A DNA stretch of 64,000 bases, taken from assembly GCF_000018365.1 (NCBI RefSeq), contig NC_011529.1, forward strand, positions 62,001-126,000. The letters are read 5' to 3'. Both the position numbers and the translations under genes were made by a program. The notes under the pieces are model-generated. The model saw nothing but the letters and a program-made list of their open reading frames with translations, did no database searches and was not told the DNA's origin. Positions 1-9,461 of this stretch are shown in pieces (positions within the stretch are counted from its first letter, which is position 1; each line of letters begins with the position of its first letter). Source of the stretch: Thermococcus onnurineus NA1 (lineage in GTDB: Archaea > Methanobacteriota_B > Thermococci > Thermococcales > Thermococcaceae).

Positions 1-365
1 AGAGGGCTGGAAAGGGTAGGCACGTCGGCAACCTTGGTCCATGGCACCCGACCAGGGTCATGTGGACCGTCCCGCAGGCTGGACAGATGGGCTTCCACCA
101 CAGGACTGAGTTCAACAAGAGGCTCATCGCCATAGGCGAGAACGGCAAGCTCAAGCTCGACGAGAAGAACGAGATAGAGATTACCCCGAAGGGAGGCTTC
201 CCGCACTACGGCATCATAAGGAGCGACTTCCTCATGATACAGGGTACTATACCGGGTTCCTTCAAGAGGATAATCAGGGTCAGGCCGGCTATAAGGCCGC
301 CGAAGAAGAAGCCGCCCGTTGAGAGGCCGCAGATAACCTACATCAGTAGGGAATCCAAGCAGTGA
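1..365 (+). CDS. rpl3: Large ribosomal subunit protein uL3 (L3), C-terminal part
   Basis: This is the C-terminal third of ribosomal protein uL3, cut by the left edge of the window; the frame is open from base 3 and no start lies inside. uL3 binds 23S rRNA next to the peptidyl transferase centre. The visible part holds the conserved loop [20 protein letters not shown], which in this family reaches toward the catalytic centre, and a basic tail with RPPKKKPP. It is the first gene seen of the long translation operon; uL4 starts 10 bases after its stop. Identification rests on direct recognition of the archaeal uL3 C-terminus. Confidence 0.95.
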   Translation, partial: RAGKGRHVGNLGPWHPTRVMWTVPQAGQMGFHHRTEFNKRLIAIGENGKLKLDEKNEIEITPKGGFPHYGIIRSDFLMIQGTIPGSFKRIIRVRPAIRPPKKKPPVERPQITYISRESKQ

Positions 366-375
366 GGTGAGATAG

Positions 376-1143
376 ATGAAGGTTAAGGTTTTCAATCTCG
401 AAGGCGAGCCAGTCGAGGAGATAGAGCTTCCAAATGTCTTCGCCACTCCCTTCAGGCCCGACCTCATCAGGAGGGCTGTCATTGCCTCATGGACCCACAG
501 AATTCAGCCCCAGGGTAGGGACCCGCTCGCTGGAAAGAGAAGGGTCACCGAGAACATCGGAAAGGGCCACGGAATGGCAAGGGTTGAGAGGATAAAGACC
601 TCTCCGAGGTTTGCCGCCTTCGTCCCATTCGCGAGGGGTGGAAGGAGGACCCACCCGCCAAAGGTCGAGAAGATAATCTGGGAGGACATCAACAAGAAGG
701 AGCGCAGGCTCGCCATCATGAGCGCCATAGCTGCCACCGCCAACTACGACCTTGTTAGGGCTAGAGGTCACATCGTTGACAACGTCCCGCAGGTTCCGCT
801 CGTTGTCGTTAACGACCTCGAGAAGGTCTTCAAGACCGCCCAGACTAGGGAGATCTTCAAGAAGCTCGGCGTCTGGGATGACATAGAGAGAGCCAAGAAG
901 AATACCAAGATAAGGGCCGGTAAGGGTAAGATGCGCGGAAGGCGCTACAAGAAGGCCAAGGGCCCGCTCATCGTTGTCGCCAAGAACGAGGGAATCGTCC
1001 AGGGAGCCAGGAACCACCCGGGTGTTGACGTCGTCACCGTCGAGAACCTCGGCGTCGAGCTGCTCGCTCCGGGTACCCACCCGGGAAGGCTCACCATCTG
1101 GACCAAGGGCGCTATAGAGAGGCTTAGGGAGATTTACGGGTGA
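376..1143 (+). CDS. rpl4: Large ribosomal subunit protein uL4 (L4)
   Basis: The 255-residue product matches archaeal uL4 in length and sequence. It binds 23S rRNA and sends an extended basic loop toward the peptide exit tunnel; the region around residues 45-95 ([30 protein letters not shown]) is this loop. The C-terminal half has the usual globular core ending in [11 protein letters not shown]. The ATG at 376 follows a GGTGA site by 7 bases. It sits between uL3 and uL23 in the conserved order and is almost certainly cotranscribed with them. Confidence 0.97.
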   Translation: MKVKVFNLEGEPVEEIELPNVFATPFRPDLIRRAVIASWTHRIQPQGRDPLAGKRRVTENIGKGHGMARVERIKTSPRFAAFVPFARGGRRTHPPKVEKIIWEDINKKERRLAIMSAIAATANYDLVRARGHIVDNVPQVPLVVVNDLEKVFKTAQTREIFKKLGVWDDIERAKKNTKIRAGKGKMRGRRYKKAKGPLIVVAKNEGIVQGARNHPGVDVVTVENLGVELLAPGTHPGRLTIWTKGAIERLREIYG

Positions 1144-1149
1144 TGAGAG

Positions 1150-1410
1150 ATGGACCCATACAAGGTTATTATCAGGCCGGTCGTCACCGAGAAGGCCGTT
1201 GCCATGATCGAGAACGAGAACAAGCTCACCTTCATAGTTGACAGGCGCGCCACCAAGCAGGACATCAAGAGGGCCGTGGAAGCGATGTTCGACGTCAAGG
1301 TCGAGAAGGTCAACACCCTCATCACCATGAGGGGAGAGAAGAAGGCCTATGTGAAGCTCAAGCCTGAGTACAGTGCAAGTGAGATTGCTGCCAGGATAGG
1401 ATTGTTCTGA
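1150..1410 (+). CDS. rpl23: Large ribosomal subunit protein uL23 (L23)
   Basis: An 86-residue archaeal uL23 beginning [16 protein letters not shown]. The protein binds 23S rRNA near the exit of the polypeptide tunnel and is a docking point for SRP and nascent-chain factors. The VTEKA segment, the DIKRAVE helix and the strand [15 protein letters not shown] are typical. Its start follows the uL4 stop by 6 bases with GATGAGAG as the binding site, so translation is probably coupled. Length and sequence are ordinary. Confidence 0.97.
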   Translation: MDPYKVIIRPVVTEKAVAMIENENKLTFIVDRRATKQDIKRAVEAMFDVKVEKVNTLITMRGEKKAYVKLKPEYSASEIAARIGLF

Positions 1411-1423
1411 CGGGGTGAGTGAG

Positions 1424-2143
1424 ATGGGAAAGAGTTTGATTCAGCAGAGGAGAGGTAAGGGAACCACGACCTTTAGGGCCCCCTCCCACAGGTACAGGGG
1501 TGCCGTCAGGTACGTTCCGCTCAACCTGACAAAGGAGAAGACCCTCGTCGGTAAGGTCGTTGAGATACTCCACGACCCTGGAAGGACCGCTCCAGTGGCT
1601 CGCGTCAAGTTCGAGAACGGCATGGAGAAGCTCATTATCGCTCCCGAGGGAATCCTCGTCGGTGAGGAGATTGCCATAGGGCCGAACGCTCCAATCAAGA
1701 TAGGCAACACCCTCCCGCTTGCCATGATACCAGAGGGAAGCTATGTCTATGACATAGAGGGAACCCCTGGAGACGGCGGTAAGTACGTTCGCGCTGGCGG
1801 TGTCTACGCCCTCGTCGTCAGCAGGGAGAAGGACAAGGTCATCGTCCAGCTCCCGAGCGGCGAGCTCAAGCAGTTCAACCCAATGTGCAGGGCCACCATT
1901 GGTGTCGTTGCAGGTGGTGGTAGGCTCGAGAAGCCTATCGTCAAGGCAGGAAAGGCATACTACATCGCCAAGGCGAGGAACAGGTTCTGGCCGAAGCCGA
2001 GGGGTGTCAAGATGAACGCCGTCAACCACCCACACGGTGGTAAGGAGCACCACATCGGAAGGCCAAGCACCGTTTCGAGGCGCGCTCCGCCTGGAAGGAA
2101 GGTCGGTCACATAGCCGCGAGAAGAACTGGTAGGAGGAAGTGA
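1424..2143 (+). CDS. rpl2: Large ribosomal subunit protein uL2 (L2)
   Basis: uL2 binds 23S rRNA domain IV, supports subunit joining and lies near the peptidyl transferase centre. The product begins [20 protein letters not shown], and the C-terminal region carries the conserved [13 protein letters not shown] loop with the functionally important histidine. I place the start at ATG 1424, giving 239 residues: it lies at normal distance from GGGTGAG, while an in-frame GTG at 1415 lies inside that binding site. It is followed at once by uS19. Confidence 0.97.
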   Translation: MGKSLIQQRRGKGTTTFRAPSHRYRGAVRYVPLNLTKEKTLVGKVVEILHDPGRTAPVARVKFENGMEKLIIAPEGILVGEEIAIGPNAPIKIGNTLPLAMIPEGSYVYDIEGTPGDGGKYVRAGGVYALVVSREKDKVIVQLPSGELKQFNPMCRATIGVVAGGGRLEKPIVKAGKAYYIAKARNRFWPKPRGVKMNAVNHPHGGKEHHIGRPSTVSRRAPPGRKVGHIAARRTGRRK

Positions 2144-2145
2144 AG

Positions 2146-2547
2146 ATGGCGAGAAAGAAGGAGTTTAGGTATAGGGGTTACACCTTCGAGGAACTGCTCA
2201 ACATGTCACTTGAGGACTTTGCTAAGCTCCTCCCTGCGAGGCAGAGGAGGAGCCTTAAGAGGGGTCTCAGCCCCGAGCAGAAGAAGCTCCTCAGGAAGAT
2301 CAGGCTTGCTAAGAAGGGCAAGTACAACAAGCCCATCAGGACCCACAGCAGGGACATGGTCATCCTTCCAGAGATGGTCGGCATGACCATTCACGTCTAC
2401 AACGGAAAGGAATTCGTTCCAGTCGAGATTAAGGAGGAGATGATAGGCCACTACCTCGGTGAGTTTGCCCTCACGAGGAAGATCGTCCAGCACGGCTCGC
2501 CTGGTGTCGGTGCAACCAGGTCATCGATGTTCGTGGCCATCAAGTGA
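2146..2547 (+). CDS. rps19: Small ribosomal subunit protein uS19 (S19)
   Basis: uS19 belongs to the head of the small subunit and contacts the tRNA decoding region. The 133-residue product starts [17 protein letters not shown]; the C-terminal block with [21 protein letters not shown] and [10 protein letters not shown] is the conserved core, and the N-terminal extension is the archaeal/eukaryotic type. The AGGAGG site at 2132-2137 is 8 bases before ATG 2146; the in-frame GTG at 2140 is too close to it to be the start. The binding site lies inside the end of uL2. Confidence 0.96.
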   Translation: MARKKEFRYRGYTFEELLNMSLEDFAKLLPARQRRSLKRGLSPEQKKLLRKIRLAKKGKYNKPIRTHSRDMVILPEMVGMTIHVYNGKEFVPVEIKEEMIGHYLGEFALTRKIVQHGSPGVGATRSSMFVAIK

Positions 2548-2557
2548 GGTGGTTTAG

Positions 2558-3028
2558 ATGAGCAGGGGCAGGTTTTCCTACTCATTCCAAAATTTTGACC
2601 CCGAGAGGATGGCTCGTGCGAGCGGAAGGGACCTCAGGATTTCCCCGAAGCACAGCGTTGAGCTCCTGAGGGAGATAAAGGGCATGATGCTCAACGATGC
2701 ACTCAAGTACCTTGACGACGTTATTGCCCTCAAGAGGCCGGTTCCAATGAGGCGCTTCAACGACAGCCAGGGTCACAAGCCGGGCAAGGGCTTCGGTCCA
2801 GGTCGCTACCCGGTCAAGGTCGCCAAGGCCGTTAAGAAAGTCCTCCTCAACGCCAAGAACAACGCAGAGCAGAAGGGTCTTGACCCGGACAGGCTCAAGA
2901 TAATCCACGCTGCTGCCCACAGGGGACCAGTGCTCCGCGGATACATCCCGAGGGCCTTCGGAAGGGCCACACCGTTCAACGAGCAGACCACCCATATCGA
3001 GATAGTCGTTGAGGAGATTAGGAGGTGA
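2558..3028 (+). CDS. rpl22: Large ribosomal subunit protein uL22 (L22)
   Basis: uL22 lines the peptide exit tunnel with a long beta hairpin. The 156-residue product has the archaeal length, the segment [15 protein letters not shown], and the C-terminal hairpin region [20 protein letters not shown] followed by IEIVVEEI. It starts at ATG 2558 after a GAGGTGG site and its last four bases overlap the region that gives the ribosome binding site and possible GTG start of uS3, which suggests translational coupling. Confidence 0.96.
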   Translation: MSRGRFSYSFQNFDPERMARASGRDLRISPKHSVELLREIKGMMLNDALKYLDDVIALKRPVPMRRFNDSQGHKPGKGFGPGRYPVKVAKAVKKVLLNAKNNAEQKGLDPDRLKIIHAAAHRGPVLRGYIPRAFGRATPFNEQTTHIEIVVEEIRR

Positions 3029-3033
3029 GACGT

Positions 3034-3660
3034 TTGGCGATCGAGAGATACTTCATCAAGGAAGGCGTTAGGGAGATGCTCATCGACGAGTACCTTGAGA
3101 AGGAGCTTAGGCGCGCCGGTTATGGTGGTATAGACATCAAGAAGACCCCGCTCGGAACTAAGGTCATCATCTTCGCCGCCAACCCCGGTTATGTCATCGG
3201 AAGGGGCGGCAGGCGCATTAGGGAGCTCACCAGGATCCTTGAGAGGCAGTTTGGCCTCGAGAACCCGCAGATCGAGGTCGAGGAGATCAAGAACCCCTAC
3301 CTCAACGCCAAGGTTCAGGCAGTCAGGCTCGCCCAGGCCCTTGAGAGGGGCGTCCACTTCAGGAGGGCAGCCTACGCTGCTATAAGGGCCATTATGAGAA
3401 ACGGCGCTAGGGGCGTCGAGATAAGGATCAGCGGCAAACTCACCGGAGAGAGGGCCAAGAGTGTCAGGTTCTATCAGGGTTACCTTGCTAAGGTCGGAAA
3501 CCCTGCCGAGACCCTCGTCAGCAAGGGTTATGCCCAGGCCCTGCTCAAGCTCGGCGTCATAGGTGTCAAGGTCTCCATCATGCCGCCCGACGCCAAGCTC
3601 CCGGACGAGATTGAGGTCATCGAGAAGCCCATCCAGGAAGAAGAGGTGAGTGAAGAATGA
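3034..3660 (+). CDS. rps3: Small ribosomal subunit protein uS3 (S3), TTG start
   Basis: uS3 lies at the mRNA entry channel of the small subunit. The product, 208 residues, contains the type 2 KH motif [16 protein letters not shown] (about residues 53-68) and the C-terminal [16 protein letters not shown] block. I choose TTG 3034 ([11 protein letters not shown]) because the perfect GGAGGTGA at 3021-3028 is 5 bases upstream of it; the GTG at 3025 lies inside the binding site. The C-terminus is acidic (EEEVSEE). The stop overlaps the uL29 start as ATGA. Confidence 0.92.
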   Translation: MAIERYFIKEGVREMLIDEYLEKELRRAGYGGIDIKKTPLGTKVIIFAANPGYVIGRGGRRIRELTRILERQFGLENPQIEVEEIKNPYLNAKVQAVRLAQALERGVHFRRAAYAAIRAIMRNGARGVEIRISGKLTGERAKSVRFYQGYLAKVGNPAETLVSKGYAQALLKLGVIGVKVSIMPPDAKLPDEIEVIEKPIQEEEVSEE

Positions 3661-3857
3661 AGCCGAGCGAGATTAGAGAGATGAGCATTGAGGAGATCGA
3701 CAAGAAGATTAGGGAGCTCCGCCTCGAGCTTGCCAAGGAGAGGGCTGTGCTCACCATGGGGGCCTCTCTTGAGAACCCCATGGTCATCCGCAACATCAGG
3801 CGCGATATCGCGCGCCTGCTTACCATAAAGAAAGAGAAGCTTAGGGAGAAAAGGTGA
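3657..3857 (+). CDS. rpl29: Large ribosomal subunit protein uL29 (L29)
   Basis: A 66-residue helical hairpin protein that binds near the tunnel exit on 23S rRNA. The sequence [20 protein letters not shown] followed by [10 protein letters not shown] and the segment [18 protein letters not shown] is standard for archaeal uL29. It overlaps the uS3 stop by four bases (ATGA). The next gene is aIF1, six bases after the stop; this gene order, with an initiation factor and an RNase P subunit between uL29 and uS17, is typical of Euryarchaeota. Confidence 0.96.
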   Translation: MKPSEIREMSIEEIDKKIRELRLELAKERAVLTMGASLENPMVIRNIRRDIARLLTIKKEKLREKR

Positions 3858-3863
3858 TGGTTA

Positions 3864-4160
3864 GTGCCTAGGATTGTTAACCCTCTGGATGAGATGCTCT
3901 TTAAGGAGGTCCTGAAAGAGCAGCAGAGGATTAGAGTTTACATAGAGAAGGCCCGCTACGGAAAGCTTAAAACCATAATCGAGGGCATAGACGAGAAGGA
4001 GTTTGACCTCGAGGATATAGCCAAAAAGCTGAAGGCGAAGCTGGCATGCGGCGGAACGGTAAAGAAGGGAAGGATAGAGCTCCAGGGAGACCACAGAGAA
4101 AAGGTCAAGAAGTTGCTAGCAGACCTTGGATTTTCAGAGGACTTGATAGAAATCGAGTAA
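3864..4160 (+). CDS. Translation initiation factor aIF1 (SUI1/YciH family)
   Basis: The 98-residue protein is the archaeal homologue of eIF1, which monitors start codon selection on the small subunit. The SUI1 core is seen in [29 protein letters not shown] and [15 protein letters not shown], where the basic loop [10 protein letters not shown] is the P-site facing part. The start is GTG 3864 ([11 protein letters not shown]), five bases after AGGTGATGG. Its last 115 bases are also read in another frame as the N-terminus of Rnp1, an unusually long overlap described separately. Confidence 0.95.
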   Translation: MPRIVNPLDEMLFKEVLKEQQRIRVYIEKARYGKLKTIIEGIDEKEFDLEDIAKKLKAKLACGGTVKKGRIELQGDHREKVKKLLADLGFSEDLIEIE

Positions 4161-4423
4161 CGGCGAAAAACATCCTCTGGCACGAGCTCATAGGGCTAAA
4201 AGCAAAAATTATAAGGGCATCTCATCCAGAGCTGGTTGGCATTGAGGGCTATGTCCTTGATGAGACGAGGAACACCCTCACCATATGCGGTGAGAGGGTC
4301 TGGGTTATCCCGAAGGATGTGGTGGAGCTCGAGTTTGAGGTTGGCGATAAAAGAATCCGGATCAACGGAAGGGAATTGATTGGAAGACCCGAGATGAGAT
4401 TGAAGAAGAGGTGGAGACGATGA
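4046..4423 (+). CDS. rnp1: RNase P protein component 1 (Rpp29/POP4), overlapping aIF1
   Basis: Rnp1 is the archaeal Rpp29 subunit of RNase P, which removes tRNA 5' leaders; it pairs with Rpp21 and binds the specificity domain of the RNA. The 125-residue product has the Sm-like beta core [33 protein letters not shown] and [13 protein letters not shown]. The only usable start before this core is ATG 4046, 115 bases inside aIF1; between them there is no other ATG, GTG or TTG in frame. The basic N-terminus ([11 protein letters not shown]) agrees with what I recall of the annotated Pyrococcus protein. No clear binding site precedes it, so it may depend on translation of aIF1. Confidence 0.9.
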   Translation: MRRNGKEGKDRAPGRPQRKGQEVASRPWIFRGLDRNRVTAKNILWHELIGLKAKIIRASHPELVGIEGYVLDETRNTLTICGERVWVIPKDVVELEFEVGDKRIRINGRELIGRPEMRLKKRWRR

Positions 4424-4755
4424 GAGAGATTGGATTGAAGATTCAGCCTCCCGCTGAGAAGTGTGATGACCCGCACTGCCCCTGGCACGGGAACCTCAAG
4501 ATACACGGCAGATACTTTGAGGGCATCGTCATCAGCGACAAGCCCAAGAGGACCGTTACCGTTGAGAGGCAGCACTACCACTACCTCAAGAAGTACGAGA
4601 GGTATGAGCTAAGGAGGAGCAGGATACACGCACACAACCCACCGTGCATCAACGCCAAGCCCGGCGACAAGGTCCTCATTGCTGAGACCAGGCCGCTTAG
4701 CAAGACCAAGAGCTTCGTAGTCGTTGGCATACTTCAGAGGGCAGAGGAGAGGTGA
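4420..4755 (+). CDS. rps17: Small ribosomal subunit protein uS17 (S17)
   Basis: uS17 is a primary 16S rRNA-binding protein of the small subunit. The 111-residue archaeal form has the N-terminal extension with a cysteine pair (CDDPHC), then the OB-fold core [21 protein letters not shown] and [24 protein letters not shown] 4420 is taken as start because GAGGTGG lies six bases upstream; the start overlaps the Rnp1 stop as ATGA. An in-frame GTG at 4411 lies in the binding site. Confidence 0.95.
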   Translation: MREIGLKIQPPAEKCDDPHCPWHGNLKIHGRYFEGIVISDKPKRTVTVERQHYHYLKKYERYELRRSRIHAHNPPCINAKPGDKVLIAETRPLSKTKSFVVVGILQRAEER

Positions 4756-4760
4756 TAACA

Positions 4761-5186
4761 ATGGCTAAGAAGGGTGCAGGTGCTACGAGAGGTATTAGTC
4801 CCGTCAGGCCGACCCGCGCTCTGCCAATCGGCGCCTACCTCAAGGTCGCCGACAACAGCGGCGCCAAGCTCATCCAGATAATTGGTGTTGTTGGTTACAA
4901 GGGAACCAGGAGGAGGCTTGCCAGTGCCGGCGTCGGCGACATGGTCGTCGCCACCGTCAAGAAGGGAAGGCCGGACATAAGGCACCAGGTCGTTAGGGCA
5001 GTTGTTGTCAGGCAGAGAAAGGAGTACAGAAGGCTCGATGGCATGCGCGTTAAGTTTGAGGACAACGCTGCTGCGATAGTCACCCCCGAGGGTGTTCCGA
5101 GGGGAACCGAGATCAGGGGTGCCATAGCTAGGGAGGCCGCCGAGAGGTGGGTTAGGCTCGGTAGCATAGCGAGCATTGTGTTGTGA
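4761..5186 (+). CDS. rpl14: Large ribosomal subunit protein uL14 (L14)
   Basis: uL14 lies at the subunit interface on 23S rRNA. The 141-residue product has the core [22 protein letters not shown] and the C-terminal block [20 protein letters not shown] with the usual IASIVL end. Start ATG 4761 follows GAGGTGATAACA; the Archaea-specific N-terminal stretch [20 protein letters not shown] precedes the core. The order uS17-uL14-uL24 is conserved. Confidence 0.97.
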   Translation: MAKKGAGATRGISPVRPTRALPIGAYLKVADNSGAKLIQIIGVVGYKGTRRRLASAGVGDMVVATVKKGRPDIRHQVVRAVVVRQRKEYRRLDGMRVKFEDNAAAIVTPEGVPRGTEIRGAIAREAAERWVRLGSIASIVL

Positions 5187-5196
5187 GGTGAGAAGG

Positions 5197-5562
5197 ATGA
5201 AGTTGGATACCAGGCAGCCGAGGAAGCAGAGGAAGTTCCTTTACAACGCTCCCCTTCACCTTAGGAGCAAGATAATGAGCGCCACCCTGAGCAAGGAGCT
5301 CAGGCAGAAGTACGGCGTGAGGAGCCTTCCGATAAGGGAGGGCGACAAGGTCAAAATCATGCGCGGCGACTACAAGGGCAAGGAAGGAAAGGTCGTTGAG
5401 GTTAACCTCAAGAGGTACAGGATCTATGTCGAGGGCGTTACCCAAAAGAAGGTCGACGGTACCGAGGTCTTCTACCCGGTTCACCCGTCGAACGTTATGA
5501 TAGTCGAGCTCAACCTCAAGGACGAGGAGAGGGAGAAGATAATTGAGAGGAGGGCTGGTTGA
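5197..5562 (+). CDS. rpl24: Large ribosomal subunit protein uL24 (L24)
   Basis: uL24 starts large subunit assembly by binding the 5' end of 23S rRNA. The 121-residue product carries a KOW motif at about residues 45-75 ([21 protein letters not shown]) and the archaeal N-terminus [23 protein letters not shown] 5197 follows GAGGTGAGAAGG. Its stop overlaps the eS4 start by one base (TGATG), typical of coupled genes in this operon. Confidence 0.96.
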   Translation: MKLDTRQPRKQRKFLYNAPLHLRSKIMSATLSKELRQKYGVRSLPIREGDKVKIMRGDYKGKEGKVVEVNLKRYRIYVEGVTQKKVDGTEVFYPVHPSNVMIVELNLKDEEREKIIERRAG

Positions 5563-6293
5563 TGGCGAGGAAAGGCGCTAAGAGGCACCTTAAGAGGCTT
5601 GCCGCTCCAAATCAGTGGTATATTGAGAGGAAGGCCTACAAGTGGGCTGTCAGGCCAAGGCCCGGTCCGCACAGCATGAAGACCTCCATTCCGCTGCTTT
5701 ATATCGTCAGGGACTACCTTGGCTATGCCAAGACCGCTCGTGAGGCTAGGAAGATACTCAACGAGGGCAAGATACTCGTTGACGGCCGTGTTAGGAAGGA
5801 CTACAAGTTCCCGGTCGGTATAATGGACGTCGTTTCCATCCCCGAGACTGGTGAGCACTACAGGGTTCTTCCGAACAGGATTGGCAAGCTCATACTCCAC
5901 CCAATAACTGAGAAGGAGGCCAACATAAAGCCTCTTAGGATCAGCAACAAGAGAATGGTTAAGGGAGCCAAGGTTCAGCTCAACCTTCACGACGGAAGCA
6001 ACCACCTCGTTGCCTTCAGCGAGAAGGACAGGTTCATGACCGCCTACACTGTTCTCATGAAGGTTCCGGAGAGGGAGATAATCGAGGTCATCCCCTTCGA
6101 GGTCGGTGCCTACGTCTTCGTTACCCAGGGTAAGAACGTCGCAAGGAAAGGTAAGGTCGTCGAGGTCAGGCAGTTCCCAATGGGATGGCCGGATGTCGTC
6201 ACCATCGAGGACGAGAACGGCGAGCTCTTTGACACCCTGAAGGAGTACGCCTTCGTGGTTGGAAAGGACAAGCCGGAGATTTCCCTTCCGTGA
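5562..6293 (+). CDS. rps4e: Small ribosomal subunit protein eS4 (S4e)
   Basis: eS4 is an archaeal/eukaryotic small subunit protein without a bacterial homologue at this place. The 243-residue product starts [16 protein letters not shown] and contains an S4-like RNA-binding segment (about residues 40-90, [26 protein letters not shown]) and a C-terminal KOW-like part ([18 protein letters not shown]). The start overlaps the uL24 stop. A TTG three bases earlier is less likely because it would add a single residue inside the stop region. Confidence 0.96.
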   Translation: MARKGAKRHLKRLAAPNQWYIERKAYKWAVRPRPGPHSMKTSIPLLYIVRDYLGYAKTAREARKILNEGKILVDGRVRKDYKFPVGIMDVVSIPETGEHYRVLPNRIGKLILHPITEKEANIKPLRISNKRMVKGAKVQLNLHDGSNHLVAFSEKDRFMTAYTVLMKVPEREIIEVIPFEVGAYVFVTQGKNVARKGKVVEVRQFPMGWPDVVTIEDENGELFDTLKEYAFVVGKDKPEISLP

Positions 6294-6304
6294 GGTGAGA
6301 TGAG

Positions 6305-6856
6305 ATGCAGATCAACAGAGAGGCCATACTTGCTGACTGGGAAGCTCACCCCATGAGGAAGCCCAGGATTGCGAAGGTCACCATAAACATTGGAGTTGGC
6401 GAGAGCGGTGAGAGGCTTACCAAGGCCGAGACCATGCTCGAGCAGCTCGTCGGCCAGAAGCCGATAAGGAGGCACGCGAAGCAGACCAACAAGGACTTCG
6501 GAATTAGACGCGGCGAGCCTATCGCTGTGAAGGTCACCCTCAGGGGTAAGAAGGCTGAAGAGATGCTCAGGAGGCTCCTCGCTGCGGTCGACAACAAGCT
6601 CAAGGCGAGCAACTTTGACGAGCATGGCAACTTCTGCTTCGGTATAGATGAGCACATCAACATCCCGGGCGTCGAGTACGACCCTGAGATAGGCATCTTT
6701 GGTATGGACGTCTGCGTTACTCTTGAGAGGCCTGGATTCAGGGTTGCCAAGAGGAAGAGGCAGAGGAAGAAGATACCGAACAGGCACAAGCTGACCAAGG
6801 AAGAGGGTATCGTCTTCGCTATGGAAGAGTTTAACGTCCAGGTGGAGGGATTGTGA
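6305..6856 (+). CDS. rpl5: Large ribosomal subunit protein uL5 (L5)
   Basis: uL5 binds 5S rRNA and the tRNA elbow in the central protuberance. The 183-residue product has [24 protein letters not shown], the typical [22 protein letters not shown] segment and the end [13 protein letters not shown] 6305 follows GAGGTGAGATG. The next gene, uS14, begins one base after its stop, so both are surely on one message. Confidence 0.97.
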   Translation: MQINREAILADWEAHPMRKPRIAKVTINIGVGESGERLTKAETMLEQLVGQKPIRRHAKQTNKDFGIRRGEPIAVKVTLRGKKAEEMLRRLLAAVDNKLKASNFDEHGNFCFGIDEHINIPGVEYDPEIGIFGMDVCVTLERPGFRVAKRKRQRKKIPNRHKLTKEEGIVFAMEEFNVQVEGL

Positions 6857-6857
6857 G

Positions 6858-7028
6858 ATGGCGAAGGCTGACTACAACAAGAGGAAGCCGAGGAAGTTTG
6901 GGAAGGGCGCCAGGAGATGCGTCCGCTGCGGACAGTACGGCCCAATCATCAGGATCCACGGCTTGATGCTCTGCAGGCACTGCTTTAGAGAGATAGCCCC
7001 CAAGCTGGGCTTTAAGAAGTACGAGTGA
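6858..7028 (+). CDS. rps14: Small ribosomal subunit protein uS14 (S14), zinc type
   Basis: This 56-residue protein starts [15 protein letters not shown] and holds two CxxC pairs (Cys21/Cys24 and Cys39/Cys42) that bind zinc, as in the zinc-containing form of uS14 in the small subunit head. It starts one base after the uL5 stop; the ribosome binding site lies within uL5 codons. It is easily missed because of its size, but position and motif make the call secure. Confidence 0.96.
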   Translation: MAKADYNKRKPRKFGKGARRCVRCGQYGPIIRIHGLMLCRHCFREIAPKLGFKKYE

Positions 7029-7039
7029 GGTGAGAGGAG

Positions 7040-7432
7040 ATGACTTTGCTTGACCCGCTGGCTAACGCTCTCTCCCACATAACCAACAGCGAGAGGGTCG
7101 GAAAAAAGGAGGTTTACATAAAGCCAGCCTCCAAGCTCATTGGAGAGGTCCTCAGGGTTATGCAGGAGAACGGCTACATAGGTGAGTTCGAGTTCATCGA
7201 CGACGGAAGGGCCGGTATCTACAGGGTGCAGCTCATAGGCAAGATAAACAAGGCCGGTGCGATAAAGCCAAGGTTCCCGGTCAAGGCGAGGGAGTACGAG
7301 GCCTGGGAGAAGAGGTTCCTTCCGGCTTTCGAGTTCGGTATCCTCATCGTCTCGACCTCCCAGGGCGTCATGACCCACAAAGAGGCCATAGAGAAGGGAA
7401 TCGGCGGAAGGCTGATAGCCTACGTCTACTGA
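7040..7432 (+). CDS. rps8: Small ribosomal subunit protein uS8 (S8)
   Basis: uS8 binds the central domain of 16S rRNA. The 130-residue product starts [20 protein letters not shown] and ends in the conserved segment [31 protein letters not shown], where the ST.G.M.H.EA pattern is the RNA-binding signature. ATG 7040 is preceded by GAGGTGAGAGG. Normal length for Archaea. Confidence 0.97.
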   Translation: MTLLDPLANALSHITNSERVGKKEVYIKPASKLIGEVLRVMQENGYIGEFEFIDDGRAGIYRVQLIGKINKAGAIKPRFPVKAREYEAWEKRFLPAFEFGILIVSTSQGVMTHKEAIEKGIGGRLIAYVY

Positions 7433-7442
7433 GGTGAGAGAG

Positions 7443-7997
7443 ATGCCGATAGACGCGTGGGTAAGGGAAGAGGTTGAGATTCCAGAGGGAGTCGAGGTCA
7501 CCATCGAGAGGAACGTCGTTAAGGTCAGGGGCCCGAAGGGCGAGCTCGAGAGGGAGCTCAAGTACCCGGGCGTTCAGATATTCACCGAGGACGGCAAGGT
7601 TGTCATTTACAAGGAGTTCCCGAGAAAGAAGGACATTGCCATAGCGAGAACCTTCAAGGCCCATATAGCCAACATGATCAAGGGCGTCACTGAAGGCTTC
7701 ACTTACAAGCTCAAAGTCGTTTACAGCCACTTCCCCATGACTGTCAAGGTTCAGGGCGACGAGGTCGTCATCGAGAACTTCCTCGGTGAGAAGAATCCGA
7801 GGAGGGCCAAGATACTGCCCGGTGTTACCGTCAAGGTCATGGGTTCAGAGGTCATCGTCGAGGGCATTGATAAGGAAGCAGTTGGCCAGACTGCCGCAAA
7901 CATCGAGCAGGCCACCAGGATAACCAAGTGGGATAGGAGAGTCTTCCAGGACGGTATCTACATAGTTGAGAAGGCGGGTAAGCCGATAAAGTTCTGA
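7443..7997 (+). CDS. rpl6: Large ribosomal subunit protein uL6 (L6)
   Basis: uL6 lies near the sarcin-ricin loop and elongation factor binding site. The 184-residue product shows the two-fold repeated L6 fold, with [15 protein letters not shown] in the first half and the conserved [19 protein letters not shown] block at the end. ATG 7443 is chosen because GAGGTGAG lies just before; an in-frame ATA/GTG region upstream is not needed. Confidence 0.96.
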   Translation: MPIDAWVREEVEIPEGVEVTIERNVVKVRGPKGELERELKYPGVQIFTEDGKVVIYKEFPRKKDIAIARTFKAHIANMIKGVTEGFTYKLKVVYSHFPMTVKVQGDEVVIENFLGEKNPRRAKILPGVTVKVMGSEVIVEGIDKEAVGQTAANIEQATRITKWDRRVFQDGIYIVEKAGKPIKF

Positions 7998-8007
7998 GGT
8001 GTGAGAA

Positions 8008-8388
8008 ATGAACGAGAAAGCGAGACTCCTTAGGATTAGGGCCAGGCTCAAGAGGAAGAAGCCCAGGTTCCTCAGGCAGGAGTGGTGGCGCTATCCGAAG
8101 TTCAAGAACGACCCCAAGTGGCGCAGGCCTAAGGGTATTGACAGCAAGATGAGGCTCAAGAAGAAGGGTAAGGCCCGCTCACCGAGCATAGGCTGGAGCT
8201 CACCGAGGCTCGTCCGCGGGCTCCACCCGAGCGGCTACGAGGAAGTCCTTGTCCACAACGTCAAGGAGCTTGAAGCAATTGACCCTGCCAGGCAGGCTGC
8301 CAGGATAGCGAGGACCGTCGGCGCGAGGAAGAGAGAGATGATACTTGCCAGGGCCAAGGAGCTTGGTGTGAAGGTACTCAACCCGTGA
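8008..8388 (+). CDS. rpl32e: Large ribosomal subunit protein eL32 (L32e)
   Basis: eL32 is an archaeal/eukaryotic large subunit protein. The 126-residue product is rich in lysine and arginine and has the signature [22 protein letters not shown]-like N-terminal half and the C-terminal [23 protein letters not shown] 8008 follows GAGGTGTGAGA. It lies in the usual place between uL6 and eL19. Confidence 0.96.
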   Translation: MNEKARLLRIRARLKRKKPRFLRQEWWRYPKFKNDPKWRRPKGIDSKMRLKKKGKARSPSIGWSSPRLVRGLHPSGYEEVLVHNVKELEAIDPARQAARIARTVGARKREMILARAKELGVKVLNP

Positions 8389-8398
8389 GGTGAGACTG

Positions 8399-8845
8399 AT
8401 GCTCAAGATGCAGAGAAGGATTGCCGCTGACATTTTGAAGTGCGGTGAGAACAGGGTCTGGATCGACCCTGAGAGGATTGATGACGTCGCCGCTGCCATC
8501 ACGAGGGAGGACATCAAGAGGCTCATCAACGATGGCGTCATAAAGAAGAAGCCCATCAAGGGCCAGAGCAGGGCTAGGGCAAGGGCCTACCAGGAGGCCA
8601 GGAAGAAGGGCCGCCACAGGGGCCCGGGAAGCAGGAAGGGTAAGAAGACCGCCAGGATGGGCAAGAAGGAGCGCTGGATGATGACCATCCGCGCCCTCAG
8701 GAAGGAACTCAGGAAGCTTAAGGCCGAGGGCAAGATAGACGAACACACCTACAGGAGGCTGTACATCAGGGCCAAGGGTGGCCAGTTCAAGAACAAGAGG
8801 CAGCTTTACCTGTTCATGCAGGAGCACGGCATACTGAAGGAGTGA
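8399..8845 (+). CDS. rpl19e: Large ribosomal subunit protein eL19 (L19e)
   Basis: eL19 takes part in the bridge to the small subunit. The 148-residue protein begins [21 protein letters not shown] and continues with the [20 protein letters not shown] and [17 protein letters not shown] segments that define the family. Start ATG 8399 stands after GAGGTGAG; an in-frame GTG at 8390 lies in that site. A second ATG at codon 4 is possible but the first fits the family. Confidence 0.95.
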   Translation: MLKMQRRIAADILKCGENRVWIDPERIDDVAAAITREDIKRLINDGVIKKKPIKGQSRARARAYQEARKKGRHRGPGSRKGKKTARMGKKERWMMTIRALRKELRKLKAEGKIDEHTYRRLYIRAKGGQFKNKRQLYLFMQEHGILKE

Positions 8846-8855
8846 GGTGAGAGAG

Positions 8856-9461
8856 ATGGCGCACGGACCGAGGTATAGGGTTCCGTTCAGGAGAAGGAGA
8901 GAGGGTAAGACTAACTATCACAAGAGGCTTGCCCTCCTCAAGTCGGGCAAGCCAAGGCTCGTCGTTAGGAAGAGCCTTAACCACCACATAGCTCAGATCG
9001 TCGTTTACGACCCTAAGGGTGACAAGACTATCGTCTCTGCTCACACGAGGGAACTCATGAGGGACTTTGGTTGGAAGGGCCATGGAGGAAACACCCCGAG
9101 TGCCTACCTTCTCGGCCTGCTTATAGGCTACAAGGCCAAGAAGGCTGGCATTGATGAGGCAATCCTTGACATAGGCCTGCACCCACCGACCAGGGGTTCG
9201 AGCGTCTTTGCCGTCCTCAAGGGTGCTGTTGACGCTGGCCTCAACGTCCCACACAGCGAGGAGATATATCCAGAGGACTACAGGATAACTGGCGAGCACA
9301 TCGCCAACTACGCCAAGGCCCTCAAGGAAGAGGATGAGGGGAAGTACAGGAAGCAGTTCAGCAGCTACCTTGTCAAGGGCCTCGAGCCCGAGAAGCTTCC
9401 CGAGCACTTTGAGGAAGTCAAGGCGAGAATAATCGAAAAGTTTGAGGAGGCGAGAGAATGA
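8856..9461 (+). CDS. rpl18: Large ribosomal subunit protein uL18 (L18)
   Basis: uL18 binds 5S rRNA in the central protuberance. The 201-residue archaeal form begins [21 protein letters not shown], has the core [25 protein letters not shown] and a long C-terminal extension ([17 protein letters not shown]) typical of Archaea and eukaryotes. ATG 8856 follows GAGGTGAGAG. Its end overlaps the uS5 start by four bases (ATGA). Confidence 0.96.
   Translation: MAHGPRYRVPFRRRREGKTNYHKRLALLKSGKPRLVVRKSLNHHIAQIVVYDPKGDKTIVSAHTRELMRDFGWKGHGGNTPSAYLLGLLIGYKAKKAGIDEAILDIGLHPPTRGSSVFAVLKGAVDAGLNVPHSEEIYPEDYRITGEHIANYAKALKEEDEGKYRKQFSSYLVKGLEPEKLPEHFEEVKARIIEKFEEARE

Noticed and set aside
487-1080. Long minus-strand and other-frame open frames over ribosomal protein genes
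   Set aside because: They run opposite to highly conserved genes, have no ribosome binding site of their own and arise from the GC-rich, codon-biased coding strand.
1358-2110. 250-codon minus-strand frame across uL23 and uL2
   Set aside because: Antisense shadow of uL2; composition is that of a reversed ribosomal protein gene.
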